Positions 52,080 to 62,700 of a stretch of DNA of 64,000 bases are shown piece by piece (the first letter of the stretch is position 1; each line of letters starts with the position of its first letter). The translations under genes and the position numbers were made by a program. Where the stretch lies: NCBI GenBank assembly GCA_050954285.1, contig JBPBPL010000013.1, forward strand, positions 1-64,000. The letters run 5' to 3'. The notes beneath the pieces were generated by a model. That model saw nothing but the letters and a program-made list of their open reading frames with translations. It was not told the DNA's origin and ran no database searches. The DNA is from Mucilaginibacter_A sp050954285. GTDB taxonomy: Bacteria; Bacteroidota; Bacteroidia; Sphingobacteriales; Sphingobacteriaceae.

Positions 52080-54782
52080 ATGGAATTAAAATCTTACCAG
52101 CAACAAGTTATTAACGATCTGGCTTTGTTTTTAGCGGAAGTACAGGAAAAAAGGGATGTAAAAGAAGCATTTTATGATTTCTGGTCGGCACATCCGAAAA
52201 CGCCTTTACTGCCTTTTCCCGGAACGGCTGTTGAGCCTTATAAAAATAATATTCCGCGTGTGCCGCATATTTGCATCAAAGTACCAACGGCTGGCGGCAA
52301 AACTTTTATTGCCTGCAACGCGCTAAAAACCATTTTTGATGCTTTTGATCATGAGCGGACAAAAACTGTAGTCTGGCTGGTTCCGTCTATCACGATTTTA
52401 GATCAAACCATTAAGAATCTTAAAGATCCGGCACATCCTTATCGCCAGAAAATCAATACGCAGTTTGGCAATAAAGTAGAAGTATTTGATAAAGCAGCTT
52501 TGTTGCAGGGAAGTGGCTTTAATGCAACTTCGGTAAAAGAACAATTGAATATCCTGGTTTTCAGCTTTGATAGTTTACGGGCGAAAAACAAAGAAGACCG
52601 TAAAGTATTCCAGGAAAACGGCAACCTGCAATCTTTTGAAAGTATGCTTGGAAGTGAAGCAGAAATTACATTGGGCGCAGTCATAAAAAAACTGAACCCG
52701 GTTGTGGTGGTGGATGAAAGCCATAACGCAGAAAGCAGTTTAAGTGTAGAGATGCTGAAGGAACTGAATCCAAGTTTTATTCTGGATTTAACCGCAACGC
52801 CCAGAAACAACAGCAACATCATCAGTTTTATTGATGCTTTAGAGCTGAAAAAGGAAAACATGGTGAAGCTGCCGGTAATTGTGTACAATCATCAGGATAA
52901 AACGGAAGTGATCAATTCGGCTTTGCAATTGCAAAAACGTTTGGAACAGGAAGCCTTAGCAGAAGAAAAGAAAGGCGGAAAATATATCCGGCCGATTGTT
53001 TTGTTTCAGGCGCAGCCGAAAAACTCGGAGGATAACACCACGTTTGAAAAGCTGAAAGAAAAGCTGATTGAGTTGAAAATTCCTGCGGAACAGATCAGAA
53101 TCAAAACGGCAAACCTGAATGAAATCAGGAACGAAGATTTGATGAGTAGAAATTGCTCCGTTCGCTATATCATCACTGTAAATGCTTTAAAAGAAGGCTG
53201 GGATTGTCCGTTTGCTTATATTCTGGCTTCGTTGGCTGATAAATCTTCTGCAGTTGATGTAGAACAGATTTTAGGTCGTGTTTTGCGGCAGCCTTACGTG
53301 ATGAAACATAATTTTGCTTTGCTAAATCTGAGTTATGTTTTAACGGCATCAGCTAAGTTTCTGGATACTTTGGATAATATTGTAAAAGGTTTGAATAAAG
53401 CTGGTTTTAGCGATAAAGATTATAAGGTTGCGGAAGCTAAGGCTGAACCTTTGTCTGAATTTGGAAAGGTTGGATTGGAGGATTTTCAGGATTTGTTTAG
53501 TGCTCCCAAACAGGAAAATGTTTTGAATGAGAAGGAATTGGATATTGATGTTTCCAGAATTTTAAACTGGCAGGAAATACAATTGTCTGAATTTGGAAAG
53601 GTTGGATTGGAGGATTTTCAGGATTTGGAAGCGGCAAAAATCCAATCATCCACTAATCCCCAAAATCCAAATTCAGACAATCCCAATTCAGACATCCTAA
53701 TCGCAATCGAAAAAACCGCCATCGAACAAACAGCAACGCTGGAAAAAACTATTTTAGAAATGGAAAATTCTGCTGCGGTAGCTGTTCCAAACGAAATACA
53801 AAAGTTGGTGAAAAATTACCTGATAAAAGAAGTATTTGCCAGTCAGGCCATGCAAATACAGTTGCCGGAGTTTTATTTAAAAGTGCTATCCAATGATTTA
53901 TTTGGCCTGAACGAAGCATTGCCTTTAGAAAAAGAAGATTTGTTAAAAGGTTTTGCTTTGAGTAAATCAGATACCAATATTGCTTTTGACAGTATTACCT
54001 CTGAATTGTACAGAATTGATCTGGATGAAACGAAAAAGGAACACACGCCAACGTTTGTGCGCATTGATGGTAATATTAAAGAAAGCTTGATGGCTTATCT
54101 GCTCGATCCTACAAAAAAGGACAGCAGGGTTAAACATTTTACGAAATTGCTGGTGGAGCGCATCGGCAACTTGCGTCCAATTGCGGATAAAGAGATTGAA
54201 AAATATGTAAGCCGTGTTTTAGAGGATTTTCAGGACGAGCAATTCAACGATTTAGCCAGCAATGAATATACTTATACGGATAAAATTAAAGCCAAAATAA
54301 AGTTGCTGTCGGAACAATTTGCAGAGCGAAAATTTAAAGAGTATTTGGATACCGACAAAGTATTTATCAAAGCTTCTTTTACCTTGCCAAAAAGTATTTC
54401 GCCGGTTTATACTTCCAAAGATATTACCAAATCGCTTTACGAAAAAGAAGCCAGCATGAATGGCTTTGAAGAACGTGTGATCAACGAAATTGGCAACATG
54501 CAAAATATTGCTTTCTGGACGAGGAATATCGAGAAAAGAGGTTTCCGGATCAATGGTTTTATCAATCATTATCCGGATTTTATCATCCAGACCAAAAGCG
54601 GTAAAACCATCATTTTAGAAACCAAAGGCGACCACCTGGATGCAGAACAAAAAATAAGATTAGGTAGATTGTGGGCGAACAAAGCCGGAAATAATTACCG
54701 TTATTTTATGGTTTATGAAAGACGAACCGTTGATGGTGCTTATAAATTGGATGAGTTTTTAAACCTAATTAAAGAAATCTAA
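52080..54782 (+). CDS. res: Type III restriction endonuclease subunit (Res), invaded by palindromes
   Basis: The 900-residue superfamily 2 helicase-nuclease has Walker A PTAGGKT at 69-75, DESH at 212-215, motif VI QILGRVLRQP, and a C-terminal PD-(D/E)XK site (PDF with D833, ETK at 847-849). It translocates or diffuses on DNA and cleaves with Mod. Two inserts, at residues 458-475 and 502-538, are encoded by palindrome copies (SEFGKVGLEDFQDL). They fall between helicase and nuclease regions and keep the frame. Confidence 0.93.
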   Translation: MELKSYQQQVINDLALFLAEVQEKRDVKEAFYDFWSAHPKTPLLPFPGTAVEPYKNNIPRVPHICIKVPTAGGKTFIACNALKTIFDAFDHERTKTVVWLVPSITILDQTIKNLKDPAHPYRQKINTQFGNKVEVFDKAALLQGSGFNATSVKEQLNILVFSFDSLRAKNKEDRKVFQENGNLQSFESMLGSEAEITLGAVIKKLNPVVVVDESHNAESSLSVEMLKELNPSFILDLTATPRNNSNIISFIDALELKKENMVKLPVIVYNHQDKTEVINSALQLQKRLEQEALAEEKKGGKYIRPIVLFQAQPKNSEDNTTFEKLKEKLIELKIPAEQIRIKTANLNEIRNEDLMSRNCSVRYIITVNALKEGWDCPFAYILASLADKSSAVDVEQILGRVLRQPYVMKHNFALLNLSYVLTASAKFLDTLDNIVKGLNKAGFSDKDYKVAEAKAEPLSEFGKVGLEDFQDLFSAPKQENVLNEKELDIDVSRILNWQEIQLSEFGKVGLEDFQDLEAAKIQSSTNPQNPNSDNPNSDILIAIEKTAIEQTATLEKTILEMENSAAVAVPNEIQKLVKNYLIKEVFASQAMQIQLPEFYLKVLSNDLFGLNEALPLEKEDLLKGFALSKSDTNIAFDSITSELYRIDLDETKKEHTPTFVRIDGNIKESLMAYLLDPTKKDSRVKHFTKLLVERIGNLRPIADKEIEKYVSRVLEDFQDEQFNDLASNEYTYTDKIKAKIKLLSEQFAERKFKEYLDTDKVFIKASFTLPKSISPVYTSKDITKSLYEKEASMNGFEERVINEIGNMQNIAFWTRNIEKRGFRINGFINHYPDFIIQTKSGKTIILETKGDHLDAEQKIRLGRLWANKAGNNYRYFMVYERRTVDGAYKLDEFLNLIKEI
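53453..53693. repeat. Palindromic element copies in frame inside res
   Basis: A left-arm-only copy starts at 53453 and a full copy runs 53585-53693. The first 40-plus bases of the two are identical and 132 bp (44 codons) apart. A second short CAATTCAGAC arm end lies at 53684-53693. Confidence 0.87.
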
Positions 54783-54787
54783 AATAT

Positions 54788-54880
54788 TATCTGAATTTAG
54801 ATTTGCTGGATTTAAGGATTTTTAGAATCTGCAAGTGAATCCTTTGATCCGTAAATCCAGCAAATCCAAATTCAGACAAT
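54788..54880. repeat. Palindromic element after res
   Basis: TATCTGAATTTAGATTTGCT pairs with AGCAAATCCAAATTCAGACA, with GGATTT/AAATCC blocks inside. It lies between the res stop and folB. Confidence 0.85.
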
Positions 54881-54893
54881 CTAAATTCGAATC

Positions 54894-55253
54894 ATGCTCA
54901 AAGTTGCCCTCCACGAAGTGAAATTTTTCGCTTATCACGGTTTTTATCCGGAAGAACAAATTCTGGGAAATCATTTTTTGGTGAATGCAGAAGTGGAATT
55001 TAACAATGAAAATATCGGCGATGATGAAATCTCCAATACGGTTAATTATGAACGGTTGCATTCAATCATAACAGCAGAAATGAAACAACCACGCAAACTG
55101 CTGGAGACTTTGGTGCAGGAAATGATTGATAAAATCCTGTTGGAATTTCCTTTTTTAGAAACGATCAAAGTGGTTCTCAAAAAACTAAATCCGCCGTTGC
55201 CGAGCGAAGTAGAATATTCGCTTGTAGAAATTACCTGGATAAAAGAAGCATGA
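54894..55253 (+). CDS. folB: Dihydroneopterin aldolase
   Basis: The 119-residue protein has the FolB core VKFFAYHGFYPEEQILG and LKKLNPPLP (catalytic lysine region). It makes hydroxymethyl-dihydropterin for folate. Its end overlaps the next gene (ATGA), with a dispersed motif at the junction. Confidence 0.9.
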   Translation: MLKVALHEVKFFAYHGFYPEEQILGNHFLVNAEVEFNNENIGDDEISNTVNYERLHSIITAEMKQPRKLLETLVQEMIDKILLEFPFLETIKVVLKKLNPPLPSEVEYSLVEITWIKEA

Positions 55254-56647
55254 ATTTTAATACGATAAACGAAGCATTGCTGGCGCAGATCAAAACTGTT
55301 GTTGGCCCGGCCGCGGTTTTTACGGATCGAGAGGATCTGGAAGATTACAGTCATGACGAAACGGAAGACCTGCGTTTTTTTCCGCAGGTTTTAGTCAAGC
55401 CACAAACGCCGGAACAGATTTCCGAGTTGATGAAACTGGCCAATCAGCACCAGATCCCGGTTACACCGCGCGGCGGCGGAACAGGTTTAAGCGGCGGTGC
55501 GTTACCCATAAAAGGCGGTTTGCTAATTGCGATGGAATGGTTCAACAAAATCATCGAAATAGATGAACGCAATTTGCAGGCAACCGTTGAACCCGGCGTC
55601 ATAACCGAAGTTTTTATGGATGCGGCTGCCGAAAAAGGTTTGCTTTATCCGGTGGATCCGGCGAGTAAAGGTTCCTGTTTTATTGGTGGCAATGTGTCGC
55701 ATGGTTCAGGCGGACCGCGTGTGGTTAAATACGGCACCATCCGGGAATATATTTTAAACCTGCAAGTGGTGTTGCCCACCGGAGAAATCATCTGGACGGG
55801 TGCCAACACGCTGAAATTTGCATCGGGCTATAACCTCACGCAGCTGATGATCGGTTCGGAAGGTACGCTAGGAATCATCACCAAAATCGTAGTGAAACTG
55901 GTGCCAAAGCCAACACAGGACTTGCTGCTGCTGGCATCGTTTCAAACCGATGAAGATGCCTGCGCCGCGGTTTCTGCTATTTTTCGCGCTGGCGTAATTC
56001 CTTCCGCAGTAGAATTTATGGAACGGAAAGGCGTGGAGTGGGTGATGGAACACGATGCGATCAGTTTTGAACTGAAACCGGAAGTTTCCTCTTTTTTGCT
56101 GATTGAAGTTGACGGCAATAATATGGACGTTTTGTTTGCCGATTGTGAGCGGATAAACGAAGTATTGGAGCAGCACAATTGTACAGAAGTGCTGTTTGCA
56201 GATTCCTCGGCACAAAAAGAAGAACTGTGGCGGTTACGCCGGACGATGGCGGTTTCCGTCAAATCCAACTCAATTTATAAAGAAGAAGACACCGTAGTTC
56301 CGCGTGCAGAATTGCCCAAACTAATGAAAGGCATCAAAGAAATCGGTGCCAGATATGGTTTTGAATCGATTTGTTATGGCCATGCCGGAGACGGAAATCT
56401 GCACGTCAACATCATCAAAGCCGGGATGAATGACGAAGATTGGAACAACAAACTCAAGTTTGGCATCCGCGAAATTTTTGAGTTGACAGTTGCGTTGGGC
56501 GGAACCATTTCTGGCGAACATGGAATTGGGTTGGTGCAAAAAGATTATATGCCATTGAAGTTTTCGGAGGTTCATTTAAATCTGATGCGCAGCATCAAAC
56601 AGGTTTTTGATCCAAATGGAATTTTAAATCCGGGCAAGATTTTTTAG
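55250..56647 (+). CDS. glcD: FAD-binding glycolate/lactate oxidase-type protein (GlcD family)
   Basis: The 465-residue flavoprotein has PCMH-type FAD domain with VTPRGGGTGLSGGALP, and the C-terminal domain ending SGEHGIGLVQKDYM. It oxidises a 2-hydroxy acid such as glycolate or D-lactate; the exact substrate is not readable. It is coupled to folB by a four-base overlap. Confidence 0.92.
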   Translation: MNFNTINEALLAQIKTVVGPAAVFTDREDLEDYSHDETEDLRFFPQVLVKPQTPEQISELMKLANQHQIPVTPRGGGTGLSGGALPIKGGLLIAMEWFNKIIEIDERNLQATVEPGVITEVFMDAAAEKGLLYPVDPASKGSCFIGGNVSHGSGGPRVVKYGTIREYILNLQVVLPTGEIIWTGANTLKFASGYNLTQLMIGSEGTLGIITKIVVKLVPKPTQDLLLLASFQTDEDACAAVSAIFRAGVIPSAVEFMERKGVEWVMEHDAISFELKPEVSSFLLIEVDGNNMDVLFADCERINEVLEQHNCTEVLFADSSAQKEELWRLRRTMAVSVKSNSIYKEEDTVVPRAELPKLMKGIKEIGARYGFESICYGHAGDGNLHVNIIKAGMNDEDWNNKLKFGIREIFELTVALGGTISGEHGIGLVQKDYMPLKFSEVHLNLMRSIKQVFDPNGILNPGKIF

Positions 56648-56689
56648 TGCATAAAAACAGTATGCCCTGCTATTTTATTATTGCAGCTG

Positions 56690-57016
56690 ATGAAATATAT
56701 TTATCTCAGTATTGCCATCGTTTCTGAAGTGATTGCTACAAATGCCCTGAAGGCATCGGAGCAGTTTACCCGGCTTTGGCCTTCTGTTATCGTGGTTATT
56801 GGCTACGCCAGCACTTTTTATTTCCTGAGCATCACTCTAAAATATATGCCGGTTGGCGTGGCCAATGCTATTTGGGCTGGTACAAGTATTGTGCTAGTAG
56901 CTTTGGGTGGATGGATGTTTTTTAAACAACAACTGGATACGGCAGCTATTATCGGTATGCTGCTGATTATTTCGGGCGTTTTGGTGATGAGTTTATTGTC
57001 AAAATCTGCCCGGTAA
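56690..57016 (+). CDS. Small multidrug resistance (SMR/EmrE-like) transporter
   Basis: The 108-residue protein has four membrane helices and the essential glutamate in IVSEVIATNALK (equivalent to E14 of EmrE). SMR proteins work as antiparallel dimers that exchange cationic drugs or guanidinium for protons. ATG at 56690 is chosen over a TTG three codons upstream. Confidence 0.9.
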   Translation: MKYIYLSIAIVSEVIATNALKASEQFTRLWPSVIVVIGYASTFYFLSITLKYMPVGVANAIWAGTSIVLVALGGWMFFKQQLDTAAIIGMLLIISGVLVMSLLSKSAR

Positions 57017-57141
57017 AAGAAGCATTCACTATAAAACAGACTTGGATTTTGAGGATTGATTCGATTAAAACCAATCATTTGTGTAAAAAAAAAATTACAT
57101 ACTCTTCTTAAATTGTTGATTTTCAGCTTAAATTATAATAT

Positions 57142-57159
57142 GTTAATCAAATGATTAAC
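57142..57159. promoter_or_regulatory. Candidate operator of the efflux operon
   Basis: GTTAATCAAATGATTAAC is a perfect inverted repeat (8-bp arms, two-base spacer) 54 bases before tolC-like gene start. Its size fits a TetR- or MarR-type dimer site. No regulator gene lies next to it. Confidence 0.5.
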
Positions 57160-57213
57160 TTTTAAAAAACATCTGGGTTGATTTGTGCTTTAAAATATGC
57201 AATAAGAAAATTT

Positions 57214-58566
57214 ATGCGTTCAAGCCTTTTTCGTTTTTTGTTGATATCGACATTTTTATTTAGCTGTCCTTCTTTTTTAAGGGCACAATCCCGCCCGGAT
57301 AGCCTGCCTGCCGTTACCACTTTGCAGGAATGTTTGCATTACGCGCTTAAAAACCAGCCATTGTTAAAGCAGGCCGTGATTGATCAGGAGATAAACGAAC
57401 GAAATATTGGTATCGCTTTATCGGCCTGGCTGCCACAAATTAGTGCAAACGGCAGTTACCAGCGTAATTTTCAGCTGCCATCGGCCGCTATTTATAATAC
57501 CACAACCGGTACCAATAATATTGTACAATCGGGCGTTAACAATACCTCTGCGCTGGGTGTTGGGGCCTCGCAAACCATCTACAATAATGATGTTTTGCTG
57601 GCCTCCCGTGCGGCCAGGTTTTCGCGCGAGTTTTACCGGCAAACTACTGAAAACACACAAATTACGGTTGTTTCTGATGTGAGCAAAGCCTTTTACAGTT
57701 TGCTGCTTTCGCAAAAACAGTTGCAGATTATTGATGAAAATATCATCCGCCTGAAACGTGCTTTAAAAGACGCTTATCAGCAATACCAGGCTGGTGTGGT
57801 AGATAAAATAGATTATAAGCAAGCCACCATCGCCTTGAACAATGAGATTGCTGCGCGAAAACAAACTCTGGAAACCATTAAATCCAACATTGCTACTTTA
57901 AAAGAACTGATGGGCAATGCGGAGAACCGAACCATTAATCCAGCTTATGATAGTTTGGCTTTGGCAAGAGAAATCAGGATAGATACAAACGTGGTTGTAA
58001 ACCCGGCCAACCGGATAGAATATCAATTACTGGAAACAACCAAATCTTTGCAAAATCTAAATGTAGGTTATTATCGGTATGGTTATCTGCCTACTATTGG
58101 TGCTTTTGGCAACTATAATTTGTCGTATCTAAATAATCAGTTTTCCAGTCTGTACAACCAATCTTACCCGAATGCTTACGCAGGATTAAGCGTTTCGATT
58201 CCGATTTTTCAGGGAACAAAAAGACTGCAAAATTTACGCCGGGCAAAGTTGATTGTTCAGCGTGCAGATTTAGATCTGGTAACCAGCCGAAATACGATCA
58301 ACACAGAATATATATCGGCTTTGGCTGCTTATAAATCTAATTATACTGAACTGATCATCCAGAATGAAAATGTAAGCCTGGCCAGTGAGGTGTATAACGT
58401 AGTTTTCTTGCAATACCGGGAAGGAATCAAAACTTATCTGGATGTGATCGTGGCGCAATCTGATCTGCGAACCTCGCAAATCAACTACAACAATGCGCTG
58501 TTTACGGTGCTTTCCAGCAAAATTGATTTGCAAAGAGCCTTGGGTTCATTACCGGTAAATTATTGA
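57214..58566 (+). CDS. TolC family outer membrane efflux protein
   Basis: The 450-residue protein has a signal peptide ending FLRAQ and two outer membrane efflux repeats with long coiled-coil helices. It forms the exit duct of the RND pump encoded downstream. ATG at 57214 begins the signal peptide. The next gene starts 15 bases later. Confidence 0.92.
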   Translation: MRSSLFRFLLISTFLFSCPSFLRAQSRPDSLPAVTTLQECLHYALKNQPLLKQAVIDQEINERNIGIALSAWLPQISANGSYQRNFQLPSAAIYNTTTGTNNIVQSGVNNTSALGVGASQTIYNNDVLLASRAARFSREFYRQTTENTQITVVSDVSKAFYSLLLSQKQLQIIDENIIRLKRALKDAYQQYQAGVVDKIDYKQATIALNNEIAARKQTLETIKSNIATLKELMGNAENRTINPAYDSLALAREIRIDTNVVVNPANRIEYQLLETTKSLQNLNVGYYRYGYLPTIGAFGNYNLSYLNNQFSSLYNQSYPNAYAGLSVSIPIFQGTKRLQNLRRAKLIVQRADLDLVTSRNTINTEYISALAAYKSNYTELIIQNENVSLASEVYNVVFLQYREGIKTYLDVIVAQSDLRTSQINYNNALFTVLSSKIDLQRALGSLPVNY

Positions 58567-58581
58567 TTTTCAATTTAAAAC

Positions 58582-59715
58582 ATGAAAAATAAATATCTTT
58601 CTTTTATTCTGTTGTTGAGTTCTGCCGCGTGGATATCATGTGGTAAATCAAATAAAAAAAGTACGGCTATACCGGCAACGCCTGTTGTGGTGCAATCGGT
58701 TACTAAAACAGATGCTAAATATTACGACCAGTTTGCCGGAACCGTTGTAGCCATCAACACCGTTGAACTGCGTGCGCAGGTATCGGGCTTTATTACCGGA
58801 ATTTATTTTAAAGAAGGCGAAGTTGTACCGAAAGGAAAAGTTTTGTATGAGATAGACCGCCGCTTGTACGAAGCTGCCGTTTTGCAGGCGCAAGCTAATT
58901 TGCAAAGTGCAAAAGCAAGCACCAACCGGGCACAAAAAGACGTGGATCGATACAGCCAGCTGTTAAAACAAGATGCTGTTGCCCGCCAGATTTATGATAA
59001 TGCAGTGGCCACACTGGAAACCAGTCAAAGCCAGGTTACCGCCGCTGCTGCCCAGCTAACAAGTGCGCGCACCAATCTCGGTTTCGCCGTTATCCGTGCA
59101 CCTTTTACCGGTAAAATCGGGATTTCGCAGGTGCGGTTAGGTTCACAGATTTCAACAGGTTCTACACTGCTAAATACGATTTCTTCAGAAAGCCCAATTG
59201 CAGTTGATTTTGTTGTGGATGAAGGTAATATTAACCGTTTTGTACAACTTCAGGATAAGATAATCAAGGCTGACTCTACTTTTAAAGTGCAGCTTCCGGG
59301 TGGCATTAATTACCAGTACCCGGGCAGGATTTCTGTAATTGACCGTGGTGTAAATAATCAAACCGGAACGATCAGGGTCAGAATCCGTTTTCCAAATCCT
59401 AAAAACCAACTGATTGATGGAATGAGTTGTGTGCTGAATGTTTTAAACACGGCTTCCGGAAATCAAATAACTATTCCATACAAAGCAGTGGTGGAGCAGA
59501 TGGGTGAGTTTTTTGTATATGTTGCCCAGGATACTATTGTACATCAGCATAAAATACAAATCGGACCAAAAGTAAAAAGTAACATAGTTGTTTTAGAGGG
59601 AATAAAAGAAGGCGATAAAATCGTTACCGAAGGTTTGCAAAAACTTCGTGATGGCGGCCACATTACTTTAGGACAACCAAAACAAGCACCTCAAGGCCAA
59701 CAGCCAGGTAAATAA
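58582..59715 (+). CDS. RND efflux periplasmic adaptor (MexA/AcrA type)
   Basis: The 377-residue lipoprotein (AAWISCGKS lipobox) has the biotinyl-lipoyl half motifs VSGFITGIYFKEGEVVPKGK and NLGFAVIRAPFTGKIG, separated by a coiled-coil hairpin. It links the TolC-like duct to the RND pump. Confidence 0.94.
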   Translation: MKNKYLSFILLLSSAAWISCGKSNKKSTAIPATPVVVQSVTKTDAKYYDQFAGTVVAINTVELRAQVSGFITGIYFKEGEVVPKGKVLYEIDRRLYEAAVLQAQANLQSAKASTNRAQKDVDRYSQLLKQDAVARQIYDNAVATLETSQSQVTAAAAQLTSARTNLGFAVIRAPFTGKIGISQVRLGSQISTGSTLLNTISSESPIAVDFVVDEGNINRFVQLQDKIIKADSTFKVQLPGGINYQYPGRISVIDRGVNNQTGTIRVRIRFPNPKNQLIDGMSCVLNVLNTASGNQITIPYKAVVEQMGEFFVYVAQDTIVHQHKIQIGPKVKSNIVVLEGIKEGDKIVTEGLQKLRDGGHITLGQPKQAPQGQQPGK

Positions 59716-59742
59716 TTTTTTTACACACAGCACAGCATCAAC

Positions 59743-62700
59743 ATGATTGCAGAAACTTTTATACGCAGGCCCGTTACCGCTATTGTTATTTCATTAGTTA
59801 TTGTAATTGTTGGTTTACTGGCCATGAGTTCTTTATCCATCGGGCAGTATCCCGAAATTACTCCTCCAACGGTAAATATTACCAGTACCTATACTGGTGC
59901 CGATGCGCAGACCGTAGAGCAAACTGTAGCCACTCCGGTAGAAGTGCAGGTAAACGGAACGCCTGGCATGACTTATTTGACCAGCAATAGTACCAGCAAT
60001 GGCCAAATGAGCATGACGGCAAATTTTGAGGTAGGTACAAACATTGACATTGCCACCTTAGACGTGCAAAACCGGGTAAGTATTGCAACACCTACTTTGC
60101 CAGAGGAAGTGCAGCGTTTAGGTATAACAGTACGTAAACGAAATCCAAGTATCCTGATGCTTGTGGCTTTATTTTCTCCTAAAGGAACACACAATGTTAC
60201 TTTTTTAGATAATTACACCAATATTTATGTTAAAGATGCATTAGGCAGAACCAAAGGTGTAGGTGATATTTTTACCCGTGCAGATGATTTTAGTATGCGT
60301 GTTTGGCTTAAGCCAGATAAGCTGGCAGAATTAAATATTACACCAGCACAAATTACAGCTGCTTTACAGGAGCAAAACGTGCAGGTTGCAGCCGGAACAG
60401 TTGGCGCGCCTCCGCAGAAAAACTCGCAGGTATTTGAATATACGGTGTTTGTGAAAGGCCGTTTGGTTGAACCTGAAGAATTTGGAAAAGTAATTGTTAA
60501 AACCGATCCGGCAACAGGTTCAATTGTGTATCTTAAAGATGTTGCCCGCATAGAACTTGGTAAATTCAATTACACCGGAAATTCTTTTGTGGATGGAAAA
60601 AGAGCTTCATATTTATTGGTTTATCAAGCACCCGGCAGCAATGCGCTTTCTACTGCAGAAGGTGTTTATGCGATGATGGATCAGCTCAAAAAACAGTTTC
60701 CTGCTGATGTGGATTATGTTGTACCTTTTGAATCAGTTTCTGTAGTACAAGTATCCATACATGAAGTGGTAGAAACACTGATTATCGCATTAATTCTGGT
60801 AATTATTGTAGTTTATCTGTTCCTGCAAACCTGGCGTGCAACATTAATTCCCGTTCTGGCAATTCCGGTATCTATTATTGGTACGTTTATATTCTTTATT
60901 CCGCTTGGGTTCACTATCAATACACTTACTTTATTTGGATTTGTACTGGCTATAGGTATTGTGGTGGATGATGCGATTGTGGTGGTGGAATCTGTACAGC
61001 ATTATATGGATGAGGAAGGTATGTCGCCAGCAGATGCCACCATGCATGCTATGAGCGATATCTCCGCTCCGGTAATTGCCATTGCTTTAATTTTGGCAGC
61101 TGTGTTTGTTCCGGTTGGCTTTATTCCGGGTATTGTTGGCCGTTTATATCAGCAGTTTGCCATTACCATTGCCATATCTGTATTGATCTCTGCTTTTATA
61201 GCTTTATCTTTAACTCCTGCTTTATGTACGTTGATTTTAAGGCCGACAGAAAAAGATAAAGAAGGAAAAAAATCCAATTCTTTATTAGATCGCTTTTTCA
61301 ATGCTTTTAATTCAAGGTTTGAAAAGATTACTAATAAATATCGTAACGGTGTAGATATAGGTATTCATCATGCCAAATTCATCATTATTATATTGGTTTG
61401 TATTATTATCGGAACCGTTTTGCTCTTTAAAAACAAGCCTTCCGGTTTTATTCCTACAGAAGATGAAGGCAGGCTTTACATCACTTTTGATTTGCCCGAA
61501 GCATCTTCGACCACAAGAGCTGTTACCGTATTAAAGCAGATGATGAGTATTTTGGATAGCATTCCCGGAGTTGGGCATTATGCAGCGCTCGGCGGATTGA
61601 ATGCGGTAACTTTTGCTAATAAATCAAACAGCGGTACTATTTTTTGTTCGCTAAAACCCTGGGATGAGCGGAAAGACAAATCATTGCAGTTGCAGGCAAT
61701 GATCGGTACGATACAGAAAAAATTATCGGTAATAAAAGAAGCAAGTATTGTTGTTATTCCGCCGCCAGCTATTCCGGGTTTGGGTAATACGGCTGGTTTC
61801 TCTTTCATTATCGAACAAAAAGAGCCAAGCACAGATATTAAAGGTTTTGAAAATGTAGTTCAGAATTTTGTTGCCCAAGCCAACAAGCGACCAGAAATTT
61901 CAAGGGCTTTTACCTTTTTTACAGCTCGTACACCAAGTTATCAGTTAGAGGTGGATCGCGAAAAAGCTAAAAAATTAGGAGTGTTGGTATCTGATGTATT
62001 TGGTGCTCTGGGAACATACCTCGGCAGTACTTATGTAAATGATTTTACCATTTACGGCCGTAACTTTCACGTACTGGAACAGGCTGATTCTTCCTATCGA
62101 ACAGATATTAAAAATCTTGGACAATATTATGTCAGAAATCAGGCTGGTACAATGGTGCCTTTAAGTACACTTACTTCATACAAAGTAATTGAAAGTGCTC
62201 CGCTTATTTCGCACTATAACTTGTTCCGTTCTTCTGAAATTGATGGTGGCCAAGCTCCGGGATACAGTAGTGGCGATGCTTTAAATGCCTTAAAAGAAGT
62301 AGCCGCAAAAACTTTACCACAAGGCTACGGCTACGAGTTTTCTGGTTTAAGCCGGGAAGAGCTAGCATCAGGTTCAAAAACCATTTACATTTTTGGTTTA
62401 TCCATCATGTTTGTGTTTTTATTCCTTGCAGCTTTGTACGAAAGCTGGTCAGTTCCGTTCTCGGTGCTTTTAGCGGTGCCAATTGGTGCATTTGGTGCCA
62501 TCTTATTCTTAACTTTCGTACCTCATATTGATAATAATATTTACGCGCAAATTGGATTAATTACACTGATTGGTTTAGCCGCTAAAAATGCCATTTTGAT
62601 TGTAGAGTTTGCCAAAGAACGCGTAGATAAAGGGATGGATTTGGAAGAATCAACGCTGGAAGCAGTGAGGCTTCGTTTGCGCCCAATCGTCATGACTTCC

